Shown: one piece after another, positions 8,754 to 18,623 of the stretch
Layout of the letters: every line of letters begins with the position of its first letter
Position numbering within the stretch: the first letter of the stretch is position 1
The notes under the pieces: generated by a model
What the model was told of the DNA's origin: nothing
Database searches by the model: none
The model's input: only the letters and a program-made list of their open reading frames with translations
From: an uncultured bacterium
Lineage (GTDB): Bacteria > Bacteroidota > Rhodothermia > Rhodothermales > UBA10348
Direction: 5' to 3'
Assembly: GCA_943788505.1 (NCBI GenBank)
Contig: CALSQR010000001.1
Coordinates: forward strand, 1,054,001 to 1,118,000
Length of the DNA: 64,000 nucleotides
Position numbers and translations under genes: made by a program

Positions 8754-10229
8754 CACGCACGGATTTCTGACGCGCTTCTTGAAGCGTTTGCGAGCTCCTC
8801 TGAAAGCTCTCGGGCCGTGTTCACAACTTGATCCCAGGCAGCATCGACATGGCGCTGCTGCATGTCTCTTCCCCCGACGCACATGCGGATAGTGTAGGTG
8901 CCCGCCAATCTTGTATGACTCAAATAGATTGATCCTGAGGCATTAAGCCGTTCCATCAACTGCTCAGTGAACTCGTCTCCCCTTTGATGGGTGAAGCACA
9001 CAAGGTTCAGTGTTCGAGGAACGACCAGATGGAAATCAAGATCATCGCCGATACGCTGCGCTAGATGCTCGGTCAAGCGAACGTGCTCTCGAATATGAAA
9101 CGCCAAGCCTTCCTGGCCATAGTGACGCAGAACGAACCAGAGTTTTAAGGCTCTCAACCGCCTTCCCAAAGGTATCTGCCAGTCCCGATAATCAATGGCT
9201 GCTCCACTCAAATGCTCAGCAGTGCGCAGGTATTCGGGCAGAATGCTCAGCGCCCCAACCAAAGCCGTTTTGTCCTTCACCCAGAAGCAGTCACAATCAA
9301 AATTAGTGAACATCCACTTGTGTGGATTAAAACAATAGCTGTCCGCCCTCTCCAGCCCTTCGTGGATCCATCGGAATTCCTCGCACATAGCAGCCGTACC
9401 GGCCATAGCAGCATCCACATGGATCCAGCAACCCTCAGCCGCGTCGATAATGGATAGTATGGGGTCCATTGCCATTGAGGAGGTGGTGCCAACAGTTGCG
9501 CTCACAAAAAACGGTGTCAGACCGTCATCTCGATCTTTTTGGATAGCAGCTTGGAGGGCATTTGCATCCATCGCAAAGCTCTCATTGGAGGGAATAAGCC
9601 GGAGCCGATCATCCCCTATCCCCGCTATTCGTGCTGACTTTTGCACTGAGCTGTGCGCTTGATCCGACGTATAAGCCACGAGCGTATTTGGCGCTCCCGA
9701 ACGATTTCCGACGCCTCCGGTTACTCGTTCCCTGGCTGCCAAGAGTGCGCACAGAGTCGCGCTAGAAGCTGTGTCCTGGATGACCCCTCCCCCATTTGTT
9801 GAGGAATGAAAGCTGCGAGGCAAGCCCATCATGTCAACCAACCAGTCCATGACAAGGGTTTCGAGTTCAGTGGTCGCGGGACTGGTCTTCCAAGACATGC
9901 CTTGTTGCCCCAAGCCGGCTGACATCATTTCCCCCAGAATCGACGGAAAAGACGTGTTGCTGGGGAAATAGGCAAAAAAAACCAGGTGACTGCCAGTGGG
10001 TGATACCGGGCATAATGAACTGATCGACATCCTGCATGATGACATCGAATGACTCACCGTGAATCGGTGGTTTTTCTGGCAGTGATTTTCGGATATCACC
10101 TGGCTCAATGTCGGGCAGAACACGTTGCGTCTCGACCCACTCATAGTAGTCCGCGATCCAGTCCACCATCTCCTTCCCGTACCGCCGAAACTCATCGGCC
10201 GTCATATGGTGATTCGTTTTGCGACTCAT
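8753..10229 (-). pseudogene. Aromatic-L-amino-acid decarboxylase, frameshifted in an A8 run
   Basis: PLP-dependent group II decarboxylase (DDC/tryptophan decarboxylase type) that converts aromatic amino acids to amines. The N-terminal part starts at 10229 (MSRKTNHHM) and is correct up to HWQSPGFF. The rest of the enzyme, from AYFPSNTSFPSILGEM on, is in another frame and continues to 8753, including the PLP-lysine motif NPHKW. The switch falls exactly on eight A residues at 9974-9981 (T8 in the gene). With seven, the reading frame joins as SPGFFAYFPSNTSF, the normal family sequence, giving about 491 residues. This may be a sequencing error, a recent mutation, phase variation or slippage. Overlaps of 4 bp upstream and 1 bp downstream show the gene was part of a coupled operon. 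Confidence 0.9.
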
Positions 10230-13200
10230 GCCTTCTCTCCGTCCATTTCGTTGTCTACTGCGTGATTTACGCTACCCTGTTCTGCGCGCACCATGGCCCG
10301 GTACATTAATTCGGCCGGATGGAGTGCTTTGCGGCCCGTACCCTCTGCAATCTGCTGCCGACAACTTACGCCAGGCGCTACAATCGTTGCATGACGCGGC
10401 GTATCCCAGATGGCCGGAAAAAGACGCTGCTTTCCGATTTGCATGGAGATGTCATAGTGCTCTGCTTCGAATCCGAACGAGCCGGCCATACCACAGCATC
10501 CTGAATCCACCTCGTTGACCGAGCATCCTTCGATATGCCCCAAAGCGCCGTGGGTACCACCCGTGCCGACGGCTGCCTTTTGATGGCAGTGACCGTGCAA
10601 CAAGACCTCATCATAACCGCTCATATCTGGGAGATGCTGGGCGTCTAAGGAAGCCATGAAATCATCAAATAAGATTGCGCGCTCGGCAACCAACGGAACA
10701 CGCGGATCGCCAGGCAGCAAACGATGATATTCATCATCGAAAGAGAGGATACAGCTCGGCTCAAGACCAATAATTGGGAGACCCTCCTTGGCATACGGAG
10801 CTAGTTTATCTAGTGTCTGGGACGCTTGCTTGCGCGCTACATTGACCAATCCCTTCGAGATCGCAGGGCGCCCACAACAATGATGGCCAGGTAGAATGAC
10901 GTCAAACCCACACGCCTCCAGCACGAGAACGGCTGAGCGCGACACATCGGGATAATGGTATGTGTTGAAGGTGTCGTTGAAAAGGACAACTCGGGGGCGT
11001 GCTGCAGCTCCATTAATTGGCTGGCCCTGCTTCTTTCGATGTTTGGCGAACCACTTCGTAAATGGTTGCTTGGCAAAAGGAGGCAGGGTGCGCTTTGAGG
11101 AAATGCCCCAGGTTGCTTCCAGACTTTTTCGTATGCCTGCCTTGCCGGCCATTTTGTTTGCGATGGGTGCCAAGAAGCCACTGAAGAGGCGGGCCTGGCG
11201 CGCGGCGCGGGCGAAGAACTTCGATCTGAGAGGCGTTCCGTTTGCGCGATGATAGCGGTCTAGAAATTCTACTTTGATGGTCGCCATGTCGACAGATGAA
11301 GGGCATTCCGAGGCGCAAGCTTTGCACTGAAGGCACAGATCCATCGTCTCGTATAGGCGCTTGTCTGTCAGCAGATTCGGATTCAAATGGCCACTGAGCA
11401 CGTTTCGAAGCGCGTTTGCGCGGCCCCTCGTGGAGTGTTCTTCCTCTCGGGTGGCCATAAAAGACGGACACATGGTTCCGCTTCCGAGCTTACGGCACAC
11501 GCCCGCCCCATTGCACATTTCGACTGCCGAGGCAAAACCCAGATCATCTGAAAAATCAAGATTCGTTCTGAGCTCCTGCGCGTGGTACTCCGATCCAAAT
11601 CGTAAGTCAGCGGTCATGGAGCCAGCGCCTGTGATGATCCCCGGATTCAGCAGATGCTCTGGGTCGAAGAGATCCTTCGTCTGCGCGTAAAGCTCATAAA
11701 GCCCCTCTCCAAAGAAGGCCTTGTTGAACCCACTGCGGGCTCTACCATCCCCGTGTTCGCTGGAAAGCGAGCCGCCGAACCCTTTCAGTTTTTCGATGGC
11801 AAACTCTACGATATCCGGCAAGTGAGCGATCTCGGCGGCCGCCTTGGTATTCACCATGGGGCGAATGTGCACACAACCGGCGCTTGCATGCGCGTAGTAG
11901 GCAACTTGGAGGCCGCGATCGTTGCAGAATCGTTCGACATCGGTTACGTACTCAGCTAGGTGTTGGACTGGCACGGCCGCATCTTCGATGAACGGAATAG
12001 GCTTGTGATCTCCACGGACACTCATCAAAAAGCCAAGGCCCATCTTGCGGACCGACCAGACATCTGCCTGCCCACTCTCGTCTACAACGGATACGATGCG
12101 GGTGAACGGCGCCCCCTGCCGACGAAGCAATTCCTCGAGCGAATCAATACGCGAGCGGATCTCCTCCTGTGTCTCGCCTTGAAACTCCGTTATAAGAATG
12201 CAATTGGGTTCGCCCTCGACGAACTGCTCCAACTTCTTGCGCCACATAGGAGACTGCCGGCACATCGACATCCCAAGATGGTCTAGCAGCTCTACCGCCG
12301 ACGGGTCGGACTCTAGAATCAACTGAACCGTTTCTAGGGCCTGAACGATGTCATCGAAATGGACGATGGCAAGTCCGGTCTGCTTTGGTAGCGGGACCAA
12401 GTCCAGGGTGACCGATTCGATCAGGGCCAGCGTTCCTTCAGCGCCACATACAATCCGTGCAAGATTGCGCCCTTCTGGATGAGGCAGGCGGAAGCTCAAT
12501 TCTTCCTGGACCAACCGGTCTAGATTGTATCCTCCACAGCGGCGCCAGTGCTTGGGTGTGTCTTCTTGGATGATGCGCCGGGCGCCGTCGTTTGCGAGCA
12601 TGGCTGAAAGCCCAGCGTGAATACGACCTTCGAGTCCCGGTTGACCCACGCGAGCTCGAAAAGCGGCCTCGTCGAGGTTACCGAATGAAGTTCTTGTACC
12701 ATCTGCGAGGACGACATCCATGGAATGAACGTGGTCCGCCGTCATACCATAACAAATGGAGTGGCTTCCCGTGGAGTTGTTCGAGACGATGCCGCCCATT
12801 GCTGCGCGGTTCGACGACGCTGGGTCAGGACCGAAGAGCAATCCTTCTGTCTTCAAGACACGGTTGAGGTCATCAAGGACAACGCCTGGTTCAACCGTGA
12901 CACGACGTGCTTCTGTGTCCAGATCGAGGATGGAATCAAGATGTTTGGTCACGTCCATGATGATAGAGCGGCCTATCGCCTGACCGGCTAAACTACTTCC
13001 AGCAGCACGTGCCGTGACCGGCACTCCGTATTCGGAAGCTGTTTCCATAACGGCCTGCATGTCGTCCCGATGACGAGGCACGACCACCCCAAGCGGCTGG
13101 ATCTGATATATACTTGCGTCGGTGGAATAGAGCGCGCGTTGATAGTCATCGGTACGAAGGGCATCGCCCAGGCGCGCCGAGAGGCGCGCCATGCAGGCCT

Positions 13201-13258
13201 CCACGCGTGCCATATCCACATCGGTGGACGTAGGAGCCGATTCGATCGTATCGCTCAT
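10226..13258 (-). CDS. FAD-linked 2-hydroxyacid dehydrogenase fused to Fe-S reductase domain
   Basis: Membrane-associated oxidase of D-2-hydroxyacids (D-lactate, glycolate or 2-hydroxyglutarate class), 1010 residues. Order of domains: N-terminal FAD-binding PCMH domain (PVTARAAGSSLAGQAIG, GGIVSNNSTGSHS), FAD-oxidase C-terminal domain (SSEHGDGRARS), two ferredoxin-like Cys clusters (CNGAGVC and CLQCKACASEC), and a heterodisulfide-reductase-like part with CCG motifs (HHCCGRP, SGCCGMAGSFG). It is effectively GlcD and GlcF in one chain, as in YdiJ-type proteins. The gene overlaps the aminotransferase upstream and the decarboxylase downstream by 4 bp each (ATGA). With a glyoxylate aminotransferase beside it, glycolate is an attractive substrate, but sequence alone does not settle this. 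Confidence 0.88.
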   Translation of the reverse strand: MSDTIESAPTSTDVDMARVEACMARLSARLGDALRTDDYQRALYSTDASIYQIQPLGVVVPRHRDDMQAVMETASEYGVPVTARAAGSSLAGQAIGRSIIMDVTKHLDSILDLDTEARRVTVEPGVVLDDLNRVLKTEGLLFGPDPASSNRAAMGGIVSNNSTGSHSICYGMTADHVHSMDVVLADGTRTSFGNLDEAAFRARVGQPGLEGRIHAGLSAMLANDGARRIIQEDTPKHWRRCGGYNLDRLVQEELSFRLPHPEGRNLARIVCGAEGTLALIESVTLDLVPLPKQTGLAIVHFDDIVQALETVQLILESDPSAVELLDHLGMSMCRQSPMWRKKLEQFVEGEPNCILITEFQGETQEEIRSRIDSLEELLRRQGAPFTRIVSVVDESGQADVWSVRKMGLGFLMSVRGDHKPIPFIEDAAVPVQHLAEYVTDVERFCNDRGLQVAYYAHASAGCVHIRPMVNTKAAAEIAHLPDIVEFAIEKLKGFGGSLSSEHGDGRARSGFNKAFFGEGLYELYAQTKDLFDPEHLLNPGIITGAGSMTADLRFGSEYHAQELRTNLDFSDDLGFASAVEMCNGAGVCRKLGSGTMCPSFMATREEEHSTRGRANALRNVLSGHLNPNLLTDKRLYETMDLCLQCKACASECPSSVDMATIKVEFLDRYHRANGTPLRSKFFARAARQARLFSGFLAPIANKMAGKAGIRKSLEATWGISSKRTLPPFAKQPFTKWFAKHRKKQGQPINGAAARPRVVLFNDTFNTYHYPDVSRSAVLVLEACGFDVILPGHHCCGRPAISKGLVNVARKQASQTLDKLAPYAKEGLPIIGLEPSCILSFDDEYHRLLPGDPRVPLVAERAILFDDFMASLDAQHLPDMSGYDEVLLHGHCHQKAAVGTGGTHGALGHIEGCSVNEVDSGCCGMAGSFGFEAEHYDISMQIGKQRLFPAIWDTPRHATIVAPGVSCRQQIAEGTGRKALHPAELMYRAMVRAEQGSVNHAVDNEMDGEKA

Positions 13259-14403
13259 GCAGCTGTTTCCTTTGATAGAACGTCTTCCATTGCGGCTAGC
13301 AGCAACCGCACATTTTCGGGGCGACTATTAAAGCCCATCATCCCAACACGCCAAACTTTGCCTGCAAGCTGACCAAGTCCCCCTGCAATTTCAATATTAT
13401 ACTCGTTCAATAATGTTCGCGCGACGCGTCCTGAATCTACGCCATCGGGGACCCGAACGGTTGTCAGACTCGGTAGACGAATTTCCTCGTCTACATGGCA
13501 CGAGAGACCGATAGCCTCCAGCCCATTCCAGAACATACGAGCATTATCCTCATGACGCTGCCACCGTGCCTCAAGCCCTTCTTCGGCTACTAAACGAAGC
13601 GCTTCTCGAATTCCATAATTCATGTTGATCGGCGCTGTGTGATGATACGTTCTGGCCGACCCCCAATACTTACCTACGAGGGACATATCCAGATACCAGT
13701 TCGGTACAGGCTTTGTCCGCCTGGCTAGACGATCGATCACTTTCTGATTCAGCGTGAGGGGTCCGAGTCCAGGAGGGCAGCTCAAACACTTTTGCGTGCC
13801 TGAATAGGCAGCGTCGATGCCCCATTCGTCGATAAACAATTTCACACCGGCTAGACTCGTAACGGTGTCAACAACCAAAAGACAATCGAATTCGTCACAC
13901 AATGCACGAACACCCTCTAGTGGCTGACGCGCTCCGGTGGATGTTTCTGCATGTACTAGTCCCAATACTGACGGTCGGGCCGTTTCCATTGCCTTTCTGA
14001 TCGTATCCAGATCAAACGACGTTCCCCACGGTGCATCCATTCGGTGAACGACGGCTCCGTAGCGCGAGGCCATGTCTACCATCCGCTCCCCGAAATATCC
14101 ATTACAGCCCACCAGAACTGACTGACCTGGCTCCACCGTATTGGCTACGGCAGCTTCCATGGCGGCACTTCCCGTCCCCGAAACAGGGATGGTAACCTGA
14201 TTGTCTGTTTGCCACGCGTAACGAAGCAACTCCTGAACTTCGTTCATGAGCGCAACAAACGTAGGGTCTAGGTGCCCTACTTGTCGGTTTGACATCGCCC
14301 GAAGAACTCGTGGGTGCGCGTTGGAAGGTCCTGGACCCAGCAGAAGCCGAGGTGGCGTGTCTAGATCCCGGGTAACGATGCGGTGAGCGTCAGAGACTGG
14401 CAT
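13255..14403 (-). CDS. Alanine/serine-glyoxylate aminotransferase family protein
   Basis: PLP-dependent class V aminotransferase that moves an amino group from alanine or serine to glyoxylate, making glycine. Visible motifs are LLLGPGPSNAHPRVL near the N-terminus, PVSGTGSAAMEAA for cofactor phosphate binding, and the PLP-lysine site YSGTQKCLSCPPG. Length 382 is normal for the family. It is the first gene of the operon: its end overlaps the FAD/Fe-S dehydrogenase by 4 bp. The upstream 122 bp separate it from the divergent MBL gene and must hold both promoters. Known relatives differ in donor choice, so alanine and serine cannot be told apart here. Confidence 0.9.
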   Translation of the reverse strand: MPVSDAHRIVTRDLDTPPRLLLGPGPSNAHPRVLRAMSNRQVGHLDPTFVALMNEVQELLRYAWQTDNQVTIPVSGTGSAAMEAAVANTVEPGQSVLVGCNGYFGERMVDMASRYGAVVHRMDAPWGTSFDLDTIRKAMETARPSVLGLVHAETSTGARQPLEGVRALCDEFDCLLVVDTVTSLAGVKLFIDEWGIDAAYSGTQKCLSCPPGLGPLTLNQKVIDRLARRTKPVPNWYLDMSLVGKYWGSARTYHHTAPINMNYGIREALRLVAEEGLEARWQRHEDNARMFWNGLEAIGLSCHVDEEIRLPSLTTVRVPDGVDSGRVARTLLNEYNIEIAGGLGQLAGKVWRVGMMGFNSRPENVRLLLAAMEDVLSKETAA

Positions 14404-14525
14404 AGAGTAAAACTGTTGAAGAGGAAGGCTGTATTTTAGCTCTCCGAGGTTAGGGCGCAGGCCAACCTTTGTCCAGTAGATTCCTTACAGAATCCCACCC
14501 TTTTTTAATCGATTCCCGATCCATC

Positions 14526-15380
14526 ATGGCTCGCATTGGCTCCTATAATCTTCATACCATCGAAACGGGCCGCTTTGGCCTGGACGGTGGCGCCATGTTC
14601 GGCATCGTCCCTAAGCCGTTGTGGGAAAAGCGTATCGGGGCGGATGAGTTGAATCGGATCCCTCTGCATGCTCGGTGTTTGCTACTTGAGGGAAACGGCC
14701 GGTTGATTTTAATTGACAACGGCATCGGCTCCAAGCAAGACGAGAAGTTCAACAAAATCTACGCCGTAGATACCTCAACAATGGAGCTAGATGCTTCATT
14801 AGCCGCCATTGGTGTTCACAGGAACGACATCACCGATGTAATCCTGACCCATCTTCATTTCGATCATTGTGGGGGAAGCACTGAAATCGTTGATGGCAGG
14901 CTACAGGTTGCATTTCCGGCGGCCACGTTTCACGTGCAAGATGCACATTGGGATTGGGCCATGGGCTCAAATGTGAGGGAAAAAGCCTCTTTTCTTCCTG
15001 AAAACCTCGACCCGCTGGCAGCCTCCGGGCAATTGAATCTCGTTTCGGGGCGTCATGACCTTTTTCCGGGTGTCGAAATGATTCCGGTCGATGGACATAC
15101 GAAGGCTATGCAGCTAGTGAGGGTTCACGACGAGCGTCATTCTTTACTCTACACGGCGGATCTGCTCCCGACACATGCCCACCTTTCTCCGGCGTGGAAT
15201 ATGGGCTACGATCTTTGGCCCATGACGACCATCGATGAAAAGGCACTGCTGCTTGAAGAAGCTATCCGTGGAGGTTGGCAGCTTTATTTTGAGCACGACC
15301 CAACAGTTAGCCTTTGCAGTGTGGTCGAAGGAAAACGAGGACCGGAAATCGCTGATGCCCGCCCCCTGTCCGATCTATAG
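14526..15380 (+). CDS. MBL-fold metallohydrolase
   Basis: Zinc hydrolase of the metallo-beta-lactamase fold, with the metal motif THLHFDHCGG and further ligands in DGHTKAMQ and LLYTADLLPTHAHL. The overall layout resembles the lactonase-like branch (AttM/YtnP type), but the substrate is unknown. The ATG at 14526 (MARIGSYNLHTIETG) is chosen; an upstream TTG at 14469 would add 19 residues with no family likeness. The protein has no signal peptide and so is probably cytoplasmic. It converges on the decarboxylase at 15417. Confidence 0.85.
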   Translation: MARIGSYNLHTIETGRFGLDGGAMFGIVPKPLWEKRIGADELNRIPLHARCLLLEGNGRLILIDNGIGSKQDEKFNKIYAVDTSTMELDASLAAIGVHRNDITDVILTHLHFDHCGGSTEIVDGRLQVAFPAATFHVQDAHWDWAMGSNVREKASFLPENLDPLAASGQLNLVSGRHDLFPGVEMIPVDGHTKAMQLVRVHDERHSLLYTADLLPTHAHLSPAWNMGYDLWPMTTIDEKALLLEEAIRGGWQLYFEHDPTVSLCSVVEGKRGPEIADARPLSDL

Positions 15381-15416
15381 GCTATCTCTGTACGCTATAG
15401 TTGACAGCTGGGCCGG

Positions 15417-17333
15417 TCAGTTTTGCGCTATCCACTCATCGGCGGCCGTTTCCAGCCGATCCAGGAAGTCGTCCAAGTACGTCTTCCCTCCTGCTTCCTT
15501 ATCAGCAACCCACCGATTCATGAACACCAGACGCAATACAGCGACACTGGACGCATCCTGTTCTAGGGATTGTAGATACTCATCTTGTCTGACAAGGGGC
15601 AGTTCCGTGGCCATTGTCGTCCTAGAAACCAGGTAGTCATATACCTGGATGCTCAAGACGTCTCGGACACCAAAACGCACGGCTAAGTGCTCAGTGAGGG
15701 CATTGAGGCTAGAAAGACTCCTCACGGATTCATCTTCAATGATGAGGCAGACAATATTGGTGTGGGGTCGATACAGTGATCTGACTCGACGCCGACTCGT
15801 TACTTTCGAATCGAATTCCCGAGCTATATCGCACAGAATCCTGAGCTGACGTCCGTATCCATCTTGGTCCAATGGGATGAGCTTATGACTGAACCAAACT
15901 GATGCCGCCACGGCTCCGGGCTTAGACCCTTCGAGAATGAACTTGCCCAATTGTGGGCGAGGTGCCTCCTCGTCGGTTGCGTTTTCGCGGTCAAGACAAT
16001 AGGGCGCATTTTCGGCCACTAAGTCTTTGAGATAGCCGTGTTTAATTACGATTGAGCCAGCGCCATATGGGATATACCCGGCCTTGTGCGGATCAACAGT
16101 AACGGAATCGACACGAGAAAACGAATGGAATGATTCGCCAATCCAGCGGTCCTCTGGCTCAGCTGTATTCACAGGATCAGCTCCACGCCGAAACATTGTT
16201 GCGAAATAGCCACCGTATGCACCATCGACATGAATCGGCGCATACGTGCCTTTTGCGGCCATCCGGTCCCGGACATCGGCTAATTCCCCTACTTGATCAA
16301 TCGATCCAAATTCCGTCGTGCCTACGACGAAGACGATCTGAATAATCGGGCAACGCTCCTCGGCACATTCCGTCAGAACCCGTTCCAGATCCTTCGGAGA
16401 CGTTCGAAACTCGTTGTCTACGTCCACTTTGCGATAGTTATCCCGTCCGAGCCCAAACAGACCTGCTGACCGGCGCCAGCAGTAGTGGGCCGTTTTCGGC
16501 ACAATGACCACTGGTTCAATCCATGGTGTTTCGAACATTTCCTCTACAGCCCTGCGGAAACGGGCATCCCCGATGTGGGAAATCAGACTACCTTCGAGTA
16601 ACGCCCAGCGCATTTCAGGATCGGATCCCTCAGAAAGAAACTCATTGAGCAACCATTCACCATCTTCGAGCGGCACGTTCAGAAACTCGTAGAGCGCGTC
16701 AGCTCCCTTTTGCCCTGTCTTCCCGTCATGTGTTCGACGGGCCATTTCAATGGCCAAGGGAAGAAAACGACCTGCCTTATGGAACCAAAGTGATTCATAA
16801 TTGGCAATCGTTCCGCCTGATGTCAGATGGCCAAACGATGTTCGGTCATCGAACCCAAATAACCGGGCAAACTGCTTGCCTACTTCTAATTCGTGACGGA
16901 TAGTCACTGGAGAAGCTTCGCTTGATACGTTGTTCGGGTTGTAGAGCAACGTGGCGAAATAGGCAACCAGCGAGGGGAGCGTCGTCTCTGAAATCATGTG
17001 CGCCATGTAGCGCGGGCTGAACACTGGAACGTCCAGCTTTAGGTCTGAAACCAGAGAAAAGAGCTCCGTAAAGAAAATCTCCCGGAAGTGGCTGGCGTCA
17101 GGGCCATTCGCCTTGCTGTAACCGATGGCCGGTGGGTCTTTCGGCCAGTAGTTGCGACGCCAAAAGACATGGTCGTTTAAAACCAGATGCAGCGCCTCAA
17201 ATAGAAAGGCCCGCTTCTCGGATTTTGGACCCAAAAAATACAAATCCAAGTCATGTTCGAATGCCGGATCCAAATCGGATGCAGACGCACCCACAGTGGA
17301 AGAATCCGGCGAAAGAAAGTCTTTGACATCCAT
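15417..17333 (-). CDS. PLP-dependent decarboxylase, tyrosine decarboxylase-like
   Basis: Group II PLP decarboxylase of 638 residues, close in length and N-terminal pattern (YFLGPKSEKRAFL, WRRNYWPKDPP) to bacterial tyrosine decarboxylases, which make tyramine from tyrosine. The PLP-lysine site reads SVTVDPHKAGYIPYG, and the substrate-site region HVDGAYGGYFATM is present. It differs from the shorter aromatic decarboxylase at 8.7-10.2 kb, so the window has two enzymes of this superfamily. Substrate could also be glutamate or another amino acid. It is monocistronic: the MBL gene is convergent and the next minus-strand gene starts 83 bp downstream of no shared overlap. Confidence 0.85.
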   Translation of the reverse strand: MDVKDFLSPDSSTVGASASDLDPAFEHDLDLYFLGPKSEKRAFLFEALHLVLNDHVFWRRNYWPKDPPAIGYSKANGPDASHFREIFFTELFSLVSDLKLDVPVFSPRYMAHMISETTLPSLVAYFATLLYNPNNVSSEASPVTIRHELEVGKQFARLFGFDDRTSFGHLTSGGTIANYESLWFHKAGRFLPLAIEMARRTHDGKTGQKGADALYEFLNVPLEDGEWLLNEFLSEGSDPEMRWALLEGSLISHIGDARFRRAVEEMFETPWIEPVVIVPKTAHYCWRRSAGLFGLGRDNYRKVDVDNEFRTSPKDLERVLTECAEERCPIIQIVFVVGTTEFGSIDQVGELADVRDRMAAKGTYAPIHVDGAYGGYFATMFRRGADPVNTAEPEDRWIGESFHSFSRVDSVTVDPHKAGYIPYGAGSIVIKHGYLKDLVAENAPYCLDRENATDEEAPRPQLGKFILEGSKPGAVAASVWFSHKLIPLDQDGYGRQLRILCDIAREFDSKVTSRRRVRSLYRPHTNIVCLIIEDESVRSLSSLNALTEHLAVRFGVRDVLSIQVYDYLVSRTTMATELPLVRQDEYLQSLEQDASSVAVLRLVFMNRWVADKEAGGKTYLDDFLDRLETAADEWIAQN

Positions 17334-17428
17334 ACGAAATACCTCCGACTAGAAGGTCACACCGCGGTGGTCAATTCACAATGGACACTACGTTAGGAAT
17401 GCCTGAATTTGAGATGATCGACCCACGG

Positions 17429-18544
17429 CTACGGCTGTATCACTGATGCTCCTACAGGCACTCTATTCTGATAGTCTAAGCCCAAGAGGTCGGCCACAGT
17501 TGCAGCTACTTGATTCTGGTACCACTGCCCTTGGACGGTTTCTTCCATAGGCGTAAAGCCCGGCCCCAGCATGGCCAGCCAGATGTTTTCTGAGCCCACC
17601 CAGTCGCCGCCATGTCCAATCCAGCGATCCTTGTCTCCGCGGCCATGGTCGGTAGTGATCACGAAAGCGGTCCGATTTGCATACTCCGGATCTGACTGCA
17701 CCCAGTCCCACAATTCACGAATCATCTCATCAGTTCGTTGTGCAGCATCGAGATAGTGACGGTATTCTGCGTCATGAGCAAAATCATCCGTTTCACCATA
17801 GGAGATATAAAGCAGTCTTGGACGGTCTTGCTTTAAGGATTCGAGCGCATAATTGTGTGTAAACACGTCAAGCCGAACAGAAGTCCATGGTGATGGGGTC
17901 TGCGCCTGTAGTTGATTTAGCCACGCTTCTTTTTCCGTTAACTCGCCGCTGGCAGCTTCAAATCCGGCGTTAACGGGGACACCGCTACGCTCTTCGTTGA
18001 TGATATAGGGAAAGACATCCCACGATCCGAAGGCGGTTACTTTTCCTTCGAATCCAGGCTGCTTGTTCACCCACTCCAACAGTGTTTCGTTGGCATTGGG
18101 GACTTTGTCATTTGAATCGATGGCCTCGTCAACAAATCCCGTCAGTATTTCGTTGTATCCGGGATATGAGAAAACCCGTGTGTTGGTCACATTAACATTG
18201 CTTCCAAGCGCACGATTGCCGTGGATTCGACCTTGCGAGGCAATTGTTGACCAAAAAAACGGCATCAACGCTTCTCGTCTTTCTTCGGGCGACTCTCTCC
18301 AGAAACGATCCCGAACAGCATCCACATCGGACGTGTATTTCGGGTTTTCGAGCAACCAAGCGTCAGCGCCTGTAAAGACCTCTTCCCATCGTAACCCATC
18401 CAGCGTAATTAATACGACGTTTTCAACCGGGAGTGACGCCTCTGTGGCTAGGACGGCAGGCTCACGCACATCAACTCCTTCATCTGTTTGTGCGCAGGCT
18501 GCAGCAAAAAAGAGTAGAGGTACCAAGAAGAGAAAACGACGCAT
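17429..18544 (-). CDS. Alkaline phosphatase-superfamily phosphodiesterase, lipoprotein
   Basis: Secreted metal-dependent phosphoesterase of the sulfatase/phosphodiesterase branch of the alkaline phosphatase superfamily. The N-terminal metal-site strand VVLITLDGLRWEEVF, the FSYPGYNEILTG segment, and the C-terminal metal motifs ITTDHGRGD and IGHGGDW are present. The start at 18544 (MRRFLFLV) gives a lipobox ending AAAC. An earlier ATG at 18568 adds only eight residues. It lies 79 bp downstream of the PhoD-like gene on the same strand, so both are probably co-transcribed for release of phosphate or phosphonate-like esters outside the cell. Confidence 0.85.
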   Translation of the reverse strand: MRRFLFLVPLLFFAAACAQTDEGVDVREPAVLATEASLPVENVVLITLDGLRWEEVFTGADAWLLENPKYTSDVDAVRDRFWRESPEERREALMPFFWSTIASQGRIHGNRALGSNVNVTNTRVFSYPGYNEILTGFVDEAIDSNDKVPNANETLLEWVNKQPGFEGKVTAFGSWDVFPYIINEERSGVPVNAGFEAASGELTEKEAWLNQLQAQTPSPWTSVRLDVFTHNYALESLKQDRPRLLYISYGETDDFAHDAEYRHYLDAAQRTDEMIRELWDWVQSDPEYANRTAFVITTDHGRGDKDRWIGHGGDWVGSENIWLAMLGPGFTPMEETVQGQWYQNQVAATVADLLGLDYQNRVPVGASVIQP

Positions 18545-18623
18545 TTTACTAGAGTATGTAAGGTTCATGATGTCAGATTCATGTCGTCGGTTTTGTGACG
18601 GCAGGGTACAGATCGCTCACTAT

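Noticed and set aside
8754-8882. N-terminal extension of the DASS transporter
   Set aside because: The added residues are the other frame of the decarboxylase gene; the TGATG overlap marks the real start at 8753.
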